The position numbers and the translations under genes were made by a program. A DNA stretch of 53,952 nt from positions 1 to 53,952 of the forward strand of contig DAIDKH010000023.1 of NCBI GenBank assembly GCA_027450145.1. The letters run 5' to 3'. Shown in pieces: positions 8,111-17,209 of the stretch. The notes beneath the pieces were generated by a model. That model did not search any database, had not been told where the DNA came from, and worked only from the letters and a program-made list of their open reading frames with translations. The stretch comes from Chthonomonadaceae bacterium. Lineage in GTDB: Bacteria > Armatimonadota > Chthonomonadetes > Chthonomonadales > Chthonomonadaceae. Numbering within the stretch: position 1 is the stretch's first letter; every line of letters begins with the position of its first letter.

Positions 8111-9571
8111 ATGCCTACTGTAGGGCTGTTGGATCTATCGGGCATTCAAGATGTAATATTTCGTTCAAACAACTTGCCTGAGATTTCTTCCGCGTCGCAG
8201 GCAATCGAGCAGCTTTCTACCCCTCATGGTTTGTTCACAAACGTTGCGGGCAAACACCTGCTTGTCGCCGCAGGTGGAAACCTAACAGTAACTGGATCAA
8301 CCGAAAAGGAAGTTGCCAGCATCTTGAAAACGGTACAGTACGAGCTTTTGGATCTCTACCCTGAATTAGCCGCAGTTACCGCGGTTGCGCACTATAATAA
8401 GGGCGGTCTTCTGCGGGGCTACCAGGAAGCACTGCGGAATCTGGAATGCAGAAAACTTACTGCGCCACGGTCAATCTCCGTGTACCATCCTGGCTGGAAA
8501 CAACAACATTCCAGATTCCAAGCGGACGAGACCGATCGGGATGCTACCAATCAGGATCTTCTTGGGGAACGGGACCTGAACAGAATCATCTGCACGGTTC
8601 AGCGTGGACAAGAGGGCAACAGGATATCTGAAAAGTCTGACCTCATGGCAGTTATAAGTGTGGATGGACTTTCCATGGGTAAGCGCATGATTACGTGGAT
8701 GAAAGCAGCGGAAGCGAGAGCGATTTCGGACGAGGAATTCACGACTGAGCTGCGACGCTGGTCACATTCCGTTCGAGATCGGTGGAACTCAGCATGGAAG
8801 GCAGCGACATCTGCCGTAACTTCAAGTTTTAAAATGAATGTATGGAAGCATTCGTGGCAGGAGCGCAGCCTGCACATGCAGAACGGTGGCCGCTTTCCGT
8901 ATCGTAAGATCTACCAAGGTGGCGACGATCTCAGCTTTGTCTGCGATGCTCACGTCGCAATGGCGATGGCCACGCACCTCGTTCGTGAGCTCGAAAAACC
9001 AGACACGACAGTCCCTGTTGAATTCCAAAGCCTTTCGGCGAGCGTGGGTATCCTTTTCGTTAACAACAAGTTTCCGTACGCGCGGGCAGTTGAACTGGCG
9101 GACAAGATACGGCAGGAAGCAAAAAAACGATCGGCAGAGTTTGCCGCTGGCGGCGGAGCACTCCCTTCCTCATTGAGCTGGTGGCTCAATCGACAGGGGG
9201 AAATGGAACTCCCTGCCTCTAGCTTCAAAGGTGCCTCACAGCGGCCCTACCTCTTTTACGGCACCAAATTCAATTTATTCGATTTGCTGGATGATTCACT
9301 GCCCACGCTCTGGAAAGAGTTTAACAACTCTCGTGGCCTTTTTAAATCCCTTATTGAGGCGGCGCAGGAAGGTGGGAATGGCGAACATGTGGCCCGCTCG
9401 TTGAGATTAAGGTCACCATCATCGAATTCGACAAGCGATAATCCGTTCGGAAGCCTCCCTGAACCCTTCAACACTCCCACGGGATTTGCGGCGGGTGGAT
9501 TGGGTACCATTTTGCTAGATGCGGGCGAGCTTTACGACCTCTATTTCCCATTAGAGAAAGGGCAGGAGTAA
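8111..9571 (+). CDS. cas10: Cas10-type cyclase/polymerase subunit without HD domain
   Basis: Large subunit of the type III complex, expected to make cyclic oligoadenylates when target RNA is bound. It has 486 residues. The first palm-like domain opens VGLLDLSGIQDVIFRSNNLP, and the second carries the intact YQGGDDLSFVCD with G270-G271-D272-D273. No HD nuclease precedes the palm, and the protein is much shorter than canonical Cas10 (usually above 700 residues), so the single-stranded DNase is absent. The ATG at 8111 is preferred to 8105 because AAGGAG at 8099-8104 is then six bases away instead of abutting. Its stop overlaps the next start (TAATG), so the type III genes are probably one translationally coupled unit. 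Confidence 0.92.
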   Translation: MPTVGLLDLSGIQDVIFRSNNLPEISSASQAIEQLSTPHGLFTNVAGKHLLVAAGGNLTVTGSTEKEVASILKTVQYELLDLYPELAAVTAVAHYNKGGLLRGYQEALRNLECRKLTAPRSISVYHPGWKQQHSRFQADETDRDATNQDLLGERDLNRIICTVQRGQEGNRISEKSDLMAVISVDGLSMGKRMITWMKAAEARAISDEEFTTELRRWSHSVRDRWNSAWKAATSAVTSSFKMNVWKHSWQERSLHMQNGGRFPYRKIYQGGDDLSFVCDAHVAMAMATHLVRELEKPDTTVPVEFQSLSASVGILFVNNKFPYARAVELADKIRQEAKKRSAEFAAGGGALPSSLSWWLNRQGEMELPASSFKGASQRPYLFYGTKFNLFDLLDDSLPTLWKEFNNSRGLFKSLIEAAQEGGNGEHVARSLRLRSPSSNSTSDNPFGSLPEPFNTPTGFAAGGLGTILLDAGELYDLYFPLEKGQE

Positions 9572-11787
9572 TGTCACTTCGAGGTACGCTGTTTATTACG
9601 CTCTTGAGCGATACCTGTTTCTCCTCACCCTCTACGCAGGACCCAACTATTGACACCGACATTTCAATAGATCGAAACGGTTTACCTATCCTGCATGGCA
9701 AAACCATTCATGGACTGCTGCGCGATACCTGGTTAGCGTTGCAGACGGTGATTGATCCTGATTTCATGGGCTACGCGCTGTTTGGCAAAACTCAAAGTCA
9801 TGATGATGCCTGTCTGCTGCGCATTGGCAACGCAGAATTAGAACTTGGGACGCGCGAACAACTTATCCACGCCCAAAAGCGGAAGACTATCCGGGCTTCA
9901 AAAGCTTTAGTTCGCGCTGCGTTCACTACCCAGCGAACCTTGACCGCAGAGGATCGTAAAACGGGCGCACCTTTGCGCGAGTCGATGCGACGCATTAGGA
10001 CGCTCGCGGCGGGAATTACCCTACGCGCAGACGTCACCGCACGGCGGCCCCTCACGGACGAACAACAGCAGCTCCTTCATCATCTTTTATCGCTAACGCG
10101 TCATGCGGGCCTTCACCGCAACCGCGGGTGTGGTCACATCAAGTTCGCAATGAAATGGGACGCCGACACTGGAACGAAGGTAATAAACTGGCAGTCAAAG
10201 TCGACCAGCATTTCAGATGAAACGATATTCCTGCCATTACAGCTAACGCTGCGTGCCCCCTGTATTCTATCTGCTCCCGCGTCAGATCCCAATACCACTA
10301 AATCGCTAGACTATATACCAGGTGCAACCTTGCGCGGCGCCATCGCGGCGGCTCTCGTGCGGCGCGGGGCGACTGACGCCGACCTTATCAAGATACTCGT
10401 ATCCGGCGACGTCCGGTTCTTGAACGCAACGCCCAACGCGGGGTTGCGGCGGTCCATTCCACCGTCAATACTGTGGCGGCGCGACAAAGATGCAGCTAAA
10501 TCTGACAGTGCCGCCAACCCAGGTTTTGACGTGCAACGCCTGTTTGGTGGCGCCGGGCATCAAACGGACCACCAAAGGCAGCCACTCAGCTCACAATTTT
10601 ATGAGCAGTCAGGCTCACATTACGTTCCTGCTTCAACTCATACAGGAATGCGCGTTCATCAACAGCGAAATCGTGAAACGGGCCACGCTTCCGCGGGCAA
10701 CGCTACCGTTTTTGTTTATGAGGCGATTGAACCGGGCCAAACATTTACTGGATGTGTGGCAGTGCGTAACTGTGACGATCATATCATGGACCTGCTGACT
10801 CATGCAGTGACTGAGCCTTTGTGGTTGGGCCGTTCAAGGCGGATTGGTTACGGCGGTGATCCCGTTGTGGTTGAACCTACCGAATGGGATACTAGAACTG
10901 AAACAGGGCGAATGCCACTCCTCAAAATTGCCAGCGGTCAAGAATTCGAGGTACTACTAACCTCGGATGCCCTTGTGCGTAACCCTTATACCGGGGAATT
11001 CGATCCTTCTGCCTTGGAAGCCGCCATCGCTGAGCGGTTCGCACCGTTGGCAACCGTGAAGGCAGCCTGCCATAAAGCCAGCACGGCTTCCGGTTACAAC
11101 AGGCTTTGGCGTAGCGAATTACCAACTATAACAGCCATTGCTTCTGGTTCCACAGTCTGGCTTCAGGCAGAGCGTAACATTACTGCAGAAGAGGTGCGCC
11201 AATTGCAGGCACGGCCGCTAGGTGAGCGTACCGCAGAAGGCATGGGCTGCTTTATGATCGTCAATTACCCCGAAACACTGTCGATAGACGAGCCCACGGA
11301 AGCGGATGCCGTGCTTACTTCGGAAATGTCGCCAGAGCTTGAGACCGCGCAGCGCCGCCTCTACATGCGTCTCGCAAAAACCCAGGCTGTTGCAGCGGCC
11401 AGAGCGCATGCCGAGAACGCTAGCAGCATACCCACAACCAGCTGCATTGGAAGAGTGCGTTCCGCCCTTACTTTGGATAGTTGGCAGGAGATGTTCGTTG
11501 TCTGGTTTGGGAGTACAGACCGCAAACTCAAAGATGCTGCCGCAAATCAACTGCGGAATTGCAGGGTCGATGAAAGGTCTCTGGCCACCGTTCTGCAGCG
11601 GGCTGGTGAAGGCGCAATCGTGTTTCGCCTGGAATCCGGTGACGACAAGCAGCGATGTACGTTAATTGATGAGGAGCGTACGAAAGAGATATGGACCAGG
11701 GCCGAACGGGATGTACAACGGCTCTACCTGCAGTCCCTGCTAACGTTTATGTCTCGGCTCAAACAGAAAAGCGAGGATGCCAAATGA
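9571..11787 (+). CDS. Type III-D fused RAMP protein, Cas7-Cas5(Csx10)-Cas11-like
   Basis: Backbone protein of the type III effector in which three subunits appear fused (738 residues). Residues about 1-200 are a Cas7 domain with IDRNGLPILHGKTIHGLLRD; D31 or D33 in TIDTD is the candidate RNA-cleaving aspartate by alignment to the next gene. Residues about 215-570 are Csx10/Cas5-like: LDYIPGATLRGAIAAAL (near 247), a phenylalanine/glycine-rich middle, and LWLGRSRRIGYGG. The last 140 residues are almost all helical (ETAQRRLYMRLAKTQAVAAA onward), as expected for a Cas11 small subunit. This is the architecture described for the III-D2/III-Dv complex of Synechocystis (from memory). The start overlaps the cas10 stop. 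The Cas11 assignment rests on position and helicity only. Confidence 0.85.
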   Translation: MSLRGTLFITLLSDTCFSSPSTQDPTIDTDISIDRNGLPILHGKTIHGLLRDTWLALQTVIDPDFMGYALFGKTQSHDDACLLRIGNAELELGTREQLIHAQKRKTIRASKALVRAAFTTQRTLTAEDRKTGAPLRESMRRIRTLAAGITLRADVTARRPLTDEQQQLLHHLLSLTRHAGLHRNRGCGHIKFAMKWDADTGTKVINWQSKSTSISDETIFLPLQLTLRAPCILSAPASDPNTTKSLDYIPGATLRGAIAAALVRRGATDADLIKILVSGDVRFLNATPNAGLRRSIPPSILWRRDKDAAKSDSAANPGFDVQRLFGGAGHQTDHQRQPLSSQFYEQSGSHYVPASTHTGMRVHQQRNRETGHASAGNATVFVYEAIEPGQTFTGCVAVRNCDDHIMDLLTHAVTEPLWLGRSRRIGYGGDPVVVEPTEWDTRTETGRMPLLKIASGQEFEVLLTSDALVRNPYTGEFDPSALEAAIAERFAPLATVKAACHKASTASGYNRLWRSELPTITAIASGSTVWLQAERNITAEEVRQLQARPLGERTAEGMGCFMIVNYPETLSIDEPTEADAVLTSEMSPELETAQRRLYMRLAKTQAVAAARAHAENASSIPTTSCIGRVRSALTLDSWQEMFVVWFGSTDRKLKDAAANQLRNCRVDERSLATVLQRAGEGAIVFRLESGDDKQRCTLIDEERTKEIWTRAERDVQRLYLQSLLTFMSRLKQKSEDAK

Positions 11788-13175
11788 CCTCCGACGATTG
11801 CCGAAGAGATATTGCGGTGCGATGGACGGTAACGGCGAACCTGTTGCTGTTAACCGCAGCACAAATTGGAAGCGAGGATTCGACAACCTGCGACACCACG
11901 TTCAGCCGCACCGCAGACGGACTGCCCGTACTGTATGGTACAACGCTTGCAGGAGCCCTACGGTCGCATCTTGCAGACGTGCTGGGTGGATACCGCAGCC
12001 CTAGCAGCGCAGCCCAGACGAATAGGCTTTTCGGATCCACTGATGAGTCTGAAGGGCACGAAAGTAGTCTTATCTGCTTTGACAGCGTTGCCGATACAGA
12101 CCTCGCAGCTATTCGTGATGGCGTTGGGATCGACCACATCACGGGAACAGCGAGGGATGGTGCAAAATACGACCGCGAACTGCTGTTGCCCGGCGCGACA
12201 TTCCCGATACGCCTGGACCTGATTGTACCGGGAGCAGCGAATGAAAATGAGCTTGTTGGTGCACTTGCAATTGCATTGAATGGCCTCGAGACCAGTGCCA
12301 TCAGCCTGGGTGCAAGGCGGACACGAGGGTTAGGCGCTGTTGCCCTTAAGAATGTCCGCGCCCATCGTTACGACCTTACTACCACAACCGGCTGTACTGA
12401 GTATGCCGAGAGTAGCTACTCACTCAGCGCTCTTGAACAAAAGACTGCGCACGCAACGACGCAGGAAGCTGTCATAGCGGCATGGCCCGCCTTTCGGCCG
12501 GTCTTGTTGCCTGAGGACAAACGCAGGGCATTGACTGCTACCCTTAACATCTACCTGGACAGCACATTGCTGATAGGCAGCCCCGGTTCCGATGCAAACA
12601 GTCCAGACAAGGTCCACCTAACAGAATCCGGTAAAGCCATCCTTAGCGGCTCCAGCGTTGCAGGAGCCATCCGTGCACAATTGGAACGCATTCTCTGCAC
12701 CATTGACCCTGAGAGGGCTGCTGCCCGCCTTTCCGATCTTTGTGGCTCGCCGCCTAAACAGCGAACAGATCAGGTAGCGAGTAGACTGCGCGTTAGCGAA
12801 ACGGCCGTGAGTAAAGCGCGAAGCTACCAGCAGCACCGCATTAAAGTAGACCGGTTCACAGCAGGAACCATTGATACTGCACTTTTTGATGAGCAACCGC
12901 TTGTAGGCGGGGCATGCACCTTCACAATCACGGTGCGCAATCCCGCATGCCACGAGGAAGCCCTCGTAGTCCTTCTAATTCGTGATCTGTTCGATGGACT
13001 ATTTACCCTGGGCGGCGGTGCATCTATTGGCCGCGGCAGGGTCACCGGTTGCGCAACAGTTGAACTTCCCGACAAGGAGTTGGTTACAATTACATCAAGC
13101 AAAAACGGAAGGACCGAAATTTCTAATGCGCACCTTCTGGAAGGCAGCATGGCAGAATTGAGAGGCCAGTCATGA
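11784..13175 (+). CDS. Type III-D double-Cas7 RAMP protein (Cas7-2x-like)
   Basis: Backbone subunit with two Cas7/Csm3-like domains in one 463-residue chain. Domain 1 (residues about 8-195) has ADGLPVLYGTTLAGALRSHL, then DGVGIDHITGTARDGAKYDR and RRTRGLGAV. Domain 2 (about 250-445) has LIGSPGSDANSPDKV, AILSGSSVAGAIRAQL and LGGGASIGRGRVTG. In domain 1 an aspartate nine residues before GLP (TTCDTTF) lines up with one in the upstream fusion, and domain 2 has SPD at a near-equivalent place, so both may cut target RNA (inference). The start at 11784 overlaps the upstream stop as ATGA; the longer reading from 11691 lies inside the previous gene and was rejected. Confidence 0.87.
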   Translation: MTSDDCRRDIAVRWTVTANLLLLTAAQIGSEDSTTCDTTFSRTADGLPVLYGTTLAGALRSHLADVLGGYRSPSSAAQTNRLFGSTDESEGHESSLICFDSVADTDLAAIRDGVGIDHITGTARDGAKYDRELLLPGATFPIRLDLIVPGAANENELVGALAIALNGLETSAISLGARRTRGLGAVALKNVRAHRYDLTTTTGCTEYAESSYSLSALEQKTAHATTQEAVIAAWPAFRPVLLPEDKRRALTATLNIYLDSTLLIGSPGSDANSPDKVHLTESGKAILSGSSVAGAIRAQLERILCTIDPERAAARLSDLCGSPPKQRTDQVASRLRVSETAVSKARSYQQHRIKVDRFTAGTIDTALFDEQPLVGGACTFTITVRNPACHEEALVVLLIRDLFDGLFTLGGGASIGRGRVTGCATVELPDKELVTITSSKNGRTEISNAHLLEGSMAELRGQS

Positions 13176-13738
13176 CAGGTTCAAAGATTGTAGGTGCTCA
13201 CCTGGCACCCATACCCGACACCTCAAGTGTTCTCAACTGGATTTTTTCCAATGAGAAACCGGCCATCGCACCGGATAACGACTGGTACGCCGTTCTCCAG
13301 TGCAGCGACGCGTATGTATGGGGCATTTGGCGGAGCGAAAAGTGGGTGTGGGCAAGCAATGAATGTGCCGAAGTTCGCGAACCGCGTAAGATCACACTGC
13401 AGGAGGCGCGTATCTTTTCACCAAGCCGTGAACTGCTTGTCTGGCGGGTGGGTGAATTCTACGACGAGACATTCGCGGGCCGAGTATTAACAGACGCCGT
13501 GGATGAGACGTCGGATTGGAAGCCAATCGAAAGGCATCACGAATTCTGGAGTAACGAAAATGGTAACTCGTCACGATCTATAGGCACGTTCACTGAACGC
13601 CGCAACAAAGGTGGTCAGGTGGTAATCACACCACCCGGTAAGTCTCTGCTGATTAGGCAGTATATTGAGGAGGATGACACACACGCCTCCCTCCGAATTG
13701 CCGCGCTCAGATTTGTTTCCATCCTTGAGGAGAGCTGA
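13172..13738 (+). CDS. csx19: Csx19 family type III-D subunit
   Basis: Small type III-D-specific protein of 188 residues. The conserved pattern of the TIGR03984 (Csx19) family is visible: a tryptophan-rich first half (YVWGIWRSEKWVWAS) and LQEARIFSPSRELLVWRVG followed by FAGRVLTDA. In the III-Dv complex Csx19 is a structural subunit near the middle of the backbone; it has no known catalytic residues and none is visible here. The ATG overlaps the upstream stop (ATGA) and the stop overlaps the next start (TGATG), so all type III genes from cas10 on are coupled. Its presence is the best single marker for subtype III-D. Confidence 0.87.
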   Translation: MTGSKIVGAHLAPIPDTSSVLNWIFSNEKPAIAPDNDWYAVLQCSDAYVWGIWRSEKWVWASNECAEVREPRKITLQEARIFSPSRELLVWRVGEFYDETFAGRVLTDAVDETSDWKPIERHHEFWSNENGNSSRSIGTFTERRNKGGQVVITPPGKSLLIRQYIEEDDTHASLRIAALRFVSILEES

Positions 13739-15831
13739 TGATGCCAGACGCAATTGCGCCCTATAATTTTGTGCCTATGCCCAGCCGCATCATTCCCGGC
13801 GGCGAAGTTCCCGCGGGCGATACGTACCATGCTGACCGATATACTGGCTGGTTTGATATCGAAATCACCACAATCACGCCTACCTACACGCGAGCTGCTA
13901 AGGGCCTACCAGGTAGCGTAACCCACCGGGAACAACCTGTAGAATTTTTTCATCGTGGCGATCCCGCTAAAACCCCCGTCATGCCCGGTAGCAGTCTGCG
14001 AGGTATGTTTCGCGCCGTATTCGAGATTCTGACGTGCAGCCGTATGGAGTTTGTAAGTGAGCGCCGACTCTTCTTCCGGAGCTTCGCAGTGAGAAGCACC
14101 ACGGGGCTTGCCAAGTTATATAAGGATAAATTCGACAAAAAACGCGTCCTTGGCGGAGTAATAGTTGAACGGAATGGTAGGCTCTCCCTGCACGTCGCAT
14201 CATCCAGTTCCAATGGCCACGGCTTCGTAGTTGTTAGAAGCGAGGAGACAAGGGCTAAATACAAAAATATTTCGCTTAATAGTACTCTGCCAGTTCACGT
14301 TGCGGTGGATGCGTCCAACATCTTTCCACCAATAGATGTACCGATTGCACAAATTCGGCGCGCAGACGATTCGATGGCTGGATTTCTCGTCATTCCGGGC
14401 CGCGATGTAAATAATCGTAGTTGGTACCAGGTAATCCTGCAACCGGGTGATGATGACCAATACCTGGAAATTCCGGCCAGCGTGTACGAGGACTACCTTG
14501 CATGGGGCCAGATGGCTCACGGCTCCCGCTTTGGCAAATCAGATGTTAAAACTCCTCGGAAACTTGAGGCTGGCCAGCCTGCCTTTGCTCTTCTGGACGC
14601 CAGTGGTAACATCACCGCGATTGGTGCCAACATGATGATGCCCATGCGGTACGACTATTCTATCGCCGAAGTGGCAGCAAGAACACCGGATACCGACGAA
14701 AAGACCATCGTGGAATACCCACGCGACATCATTGACATGACGCAGGCGGTATTTGGCTACGTCAACGATCCCGGCAAGCGCAAAGCCCAACGTACCCGTG
14801 TGTTTTTTGAGGATGCCGTTTGCACCACTGCAGATCCCTGGCTAACCGAGGAGGACGGTATTCGCAGGCCCGATGTTCTCTCTGGACCTAAGCCTACTGC
14901 TGTTCAGATGTACCTTGGCGGCGGGGTGCCTCTCCAGACCTGGAACAATCAGGATGCAGTACTTCGCGGGCACAAGCGGTACTGGACACGGTCTGCGAAA
15001 GCTGCTTCCGACGCGCTGCAGTTGCCCTCGTCTACCATGAATGCTTCTTCAGAAACGCAAATCACACTCATACGGCCAGTGAAGGGTAACGTAGTATTCA
15101 GCGGCCGTATCCGATTTGAAAACCTTTCACTTCAAGAGCTTGGGGCGCTTTACGCAACCGTACAGCTACCCGAAGGACTCACCCACAGGTTTGGTATGGC
15201 TAAAAACCTGGGCCTGGGAACTGTAAAAGTCGCGGTGACGCACACGTCGATTCTCGACATGGCTCAGCGGTACGCTTCGCTGGATGCCGGTGCGGGAGAA
15301 ATCGCAAACGCTGAGGATAAATTGCGCGAGGCATATACCACCTTTTGTGCGCGTGTTGCACCCAAAAAGCCATCCCTGTGGTCGGCGCCGCGCATGCTGG
15401 CCCTTGCCTCACTGATGGACAATGCTTGGCCGGATGACCTCGACCTGGACAGCAAATCGAGACAGATCTCCATAGAAGGTAGTCGCGAAGAGACCAACGA
15501 CAGGCAGTGGAAGGACCGGTTTGTATTACCGCACGCCTTACACATAAACCCGCTCACAGAGGCAGACATAGTCGACGTATTTCCTCTTCCCGTGCCTGAA
15601 AAAGCTGCACCAAAGAAGCAGTCAAAACAGGGCACGACCTATCAAAAGGGTGATAAGGTACAAGTTATCGTGGTAGAAATCGCCTTCCCACACTTTCACG
15701 TTCAGTTGCCGGATGGCACGATCTTAAAGCAGCAATCACTATTTGGGCAACCCGCAGTTGGCGACGTCGTCACGGTAACCGTAAGCGATTTAAAGGGCGA
15801 TGGTACCATCAAGAGCATTAAGCCGAAGTAG
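13738..15831 (+). CDS. Type III-D RAMP protein with long insertion (TIGR03986-like, Cas7-insertion)
   Basis: Terminal backbone subunit of 697 residues. IAPYNFVPMPSRIIP at the start, YTGWFDIEITTITPTYTRAA, then PVMPGSSLRGMFRAVFEIL (residues about 80-98) match the TIGR03986 family of CRISPR RAMP proteins, which opens NPYNFVPL and has the same G-S-S-L-R-G-M-L/F-R loop. A long insert fills the middle. FGMAKNLGLGTVKV (near 485) is the C-terminal glycine-rich loop. After about residue 630 a lysine/glutamine-rich linker leads to a 60-residue tail (KGDKVQVIVVEI ... GDVVTVTVSDLKG) that looks like a small S1/OB-type beta barrel. The start codon overlaps the csx19 stop; a second ATG follows directly. It is the last gene before a terminator. 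Confidence 0.86.
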   Translation: MMPDAIAPYNFVPMPSRIIPGGEVPAGDTYHADRYTGWFDIEITTITPTYTRAAKGLPGSVTHREQPVEFFHRGDPAKTPVMPGSSLRGMFRAVFEILTCSRMEFVSERRLFFRSFAVRSTTGLAKLYKDKFDKKRVLGGVIVERNGRLSLHVASSSSNGHGFVVVRSEETRAKYKNISLNSTLPVHVAVDASNIFPPIDVPIAQIRRADDSMAGFLVIPGRDVNNRSWYQVILQPGDDDQYLEIPASVYEDYLAWGQMAHGSRFGKSDVKTPRKLEAGQPAFALLDASGNITAIGANMMMPMRYDYSIAEVAARTPDTDEKTIVEYPRDIIDMTQAVFGYVNDPGKRKAQRTRVFFEDAVCTTADPWLTEEDGIRRPDVLSGPKPTAVQMYLGGGVPLQTWNNQDAVLRGHKRYWTRSAKAASDALQLPSSTMNASSETQITLIRPVKGNVVFSGRIRFENLSLQELGALYATVQLPEGLTHRFGMAKNLGLGTVKVAVTHTSILDMAQRYASLDAGAGEIANAEDKLREAYTTFCARVAPKKPSLWSAPRMLALASLMDNAWPDDLDLDSKSRQISIEGSREETNDRQWKDRFVLPHALHINPLTEADIVDVFPLPVPEKAAPKKQSKQGTTYQKGDKVQVIVVEIAFPHFHVQLPDGTILKQQSLFGQPAVGDVVTVTVSDLKGDGTIKSIKPK

Positions 15832-15858
15832 CGCCTTTCACGGCTGCAAAAACAAACG

Positions 15859-15892
15859 GCCCGCCTTTCCTCGTCAGCGAGGCAAGGCGGGC
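15859..15892. terminator. Intrinsic terminator between convergent operons
   Basis: A stem of GCCCGCCTT with AAGGCGGGC, continued by CCTCG/CGAGG around the loop TCAG, gives 14 pairs with one mismatch. The leftward strand then reads TTTGTTTTTG, so it fits the downstream end of the cytochrome gene best, but it probably also stops the type III operon. Confidence 0.85.
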
Positions 15893-15916
15893 TGCATTCG
15901 AGACAGAGGCGTATTG

Positions 15917-17206
15917 TTACTGTTTTGTGGTAACGTTGGCGTTTAGGTGCTGTGCGTCCACTGTGTAAAGAAGGAAGCACAGGCACATCTCGTCTGTGGT
16001 CTGTTCTCCCCACCTCACAAGCTTTGGTGGGTCATTTGGATTAAACGGATTACTCAACGTGTTATTGTAAGTTGCAGTCATGTGCAGCACGGTACCCGCC
16101 GGCAGTTCCATTTCGTGTTTGAACGTGTAGAACCCCTGCCAGTTGAAGTTCCAGTTACCTATATCAATAACCGGCTTGACTGTGCCGTCTGGAAGTGTTG
16201 CGGTGACTACCATGGTATGCCCCAGCAGGTGCATGTGAGGAAAGACACTGAACAGGTGGACATTCGTAGGAATTGGCAAGTCGGTATGCACTGTGTAGTT
16301 GGCGTCACCAGGTGGTATGTACAGGCCAGGGTACGCCAACGCGGCGATCTTCATTTTTCGCTCAACCGGTTTGGTGCAGAAATCTACCCCCACGCGTGTC
16401 AGATCAGTCTCCGGCTTGCCATCCTTGTGGTAGTGAACCTGCACCACCAGCGCAGCCCCCTTTGGTAGCAGCATGCCTACGCCGTGTGGCATGGTCATGG
16501 GCATGGTTCCAGGCGCCCAGCCGCCTAGGGAACCTGCTGCCGGCACACCAGGGCCGCCAAAGTGAATGTAACCTGGCTCACCGTCATGCGTGGCTGCCGC
16601 CAACTGCGCAGCCTTGCCTGTAGTATCGAGGTAAACGATAACATGGTGAACCACGCGAGGATTGCCGGGCCTAATCTCTACAGTTTTCACCCACCTGTCT
16701 GTGCTGTAGTTGGTTGGGATCACGAAGCACCTGTACACGTCACCACCGGCCGCAGCAACATGGTAAACACGGTCCGGCTTAAAGATGACATCGGGTTTGC
16801 CCATCAGCCAACCAGAGGCAAAACTTGGTGGCGCGGGGATCGCTCTTTTATTACCAATAGGCTCACCTGCTTTAACCCACCGCTGAATAAGATCGATCTG
16901 AGCCTGTGTCAACCGCCGCTCATCTATGAAACGTCCCTTTTCATGGATGGCCTTCCAAGGAGGCATGTATCTCGTAGCGGTAACTGCGGCGATTGTACCA
17001 GCATGCTGTTGAACATCCTGATAGGACGTCAATGCAAAAGGTGCGACTTGGCCCTGGTGGTGACAGCCTGCACAATGGTTGTAGATGATTGGCGCGATGT
17101 CGTGGCTAAACGTTGGTACCGCGGTGCCGGCGGCATGTGCGCGCGGTGCGCAGACCATTGCTGCCAGAATAAGAAGCGATCCAACGCCAGAACGAATGTC
17201 TCTCAT
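15917..17206 (-). CDS. Exported cytochrome c / copper type II monooxygenase-like protein
   Basis: Exported protein of 429 residues that joins a haem c domain to a peptidylglycine/dopamine monooxygenase-like (PHM) fold. An N-terminal signal ends near PRAHAAGT. CAGCH (C45, C48, H49) binds haem and RYMPPW (near residue 80) is the likely axial methionine. PHM copper ligands are seen as RVVHHVIVYLD, VVQVHYHKDG, FPHMHLLGH and a late methionine in TTDEMCLC. Such proteins are usually annotated ascorbate-dependent monooxygenase in Planctomycetes and Acidobacteria; the substrate is unknown. It lies three bases after the redoxin gene, so the two are co-transcribed and probably work in the same periplasmic oxidation. 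Good on fold, low on reaction. Confidence 0.8.
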   Translation of the reverse strand: MRDIRSGVGSLLILAAMVCAPRAHAAGTAVPTFSHDIAPIIYNHCAGCHHQGQVAPFALTSYQDVQQHAGTIAAVTATRYMPPWKAIHEKGRFIDERRLTQAQIDLIQRWVKAGEPIGNKRAIPAPPSFASGWLMGKPDVIFKPDRVYHVAAAGGDVYRCFVIPTNYSTDRWVKTVEIRPGNPRVVHHVIVYLDTTGKAAQLAAATHDGEPGYIHFGGPGVPAAGSLGGWAPGTMPMTMPHGVGMLLPKGAALVVQVHYHKDGKPETDLTRVGVDFCTKPVERKMKIAALAYPGLYIPPGDANYTVHTDLPIPTNVHLFSVFPHMHLLGHTMVVTATLPDGTVKPVIDIGNWNFNWQGFYTFKHEMELPAGTVLHMTATYNNTLSNPFNPNDPPKLVRWGEQTTDEMCLCFLLYTVDAQHLNANVTTKQ

Positions 17207-17209
17207 GCT

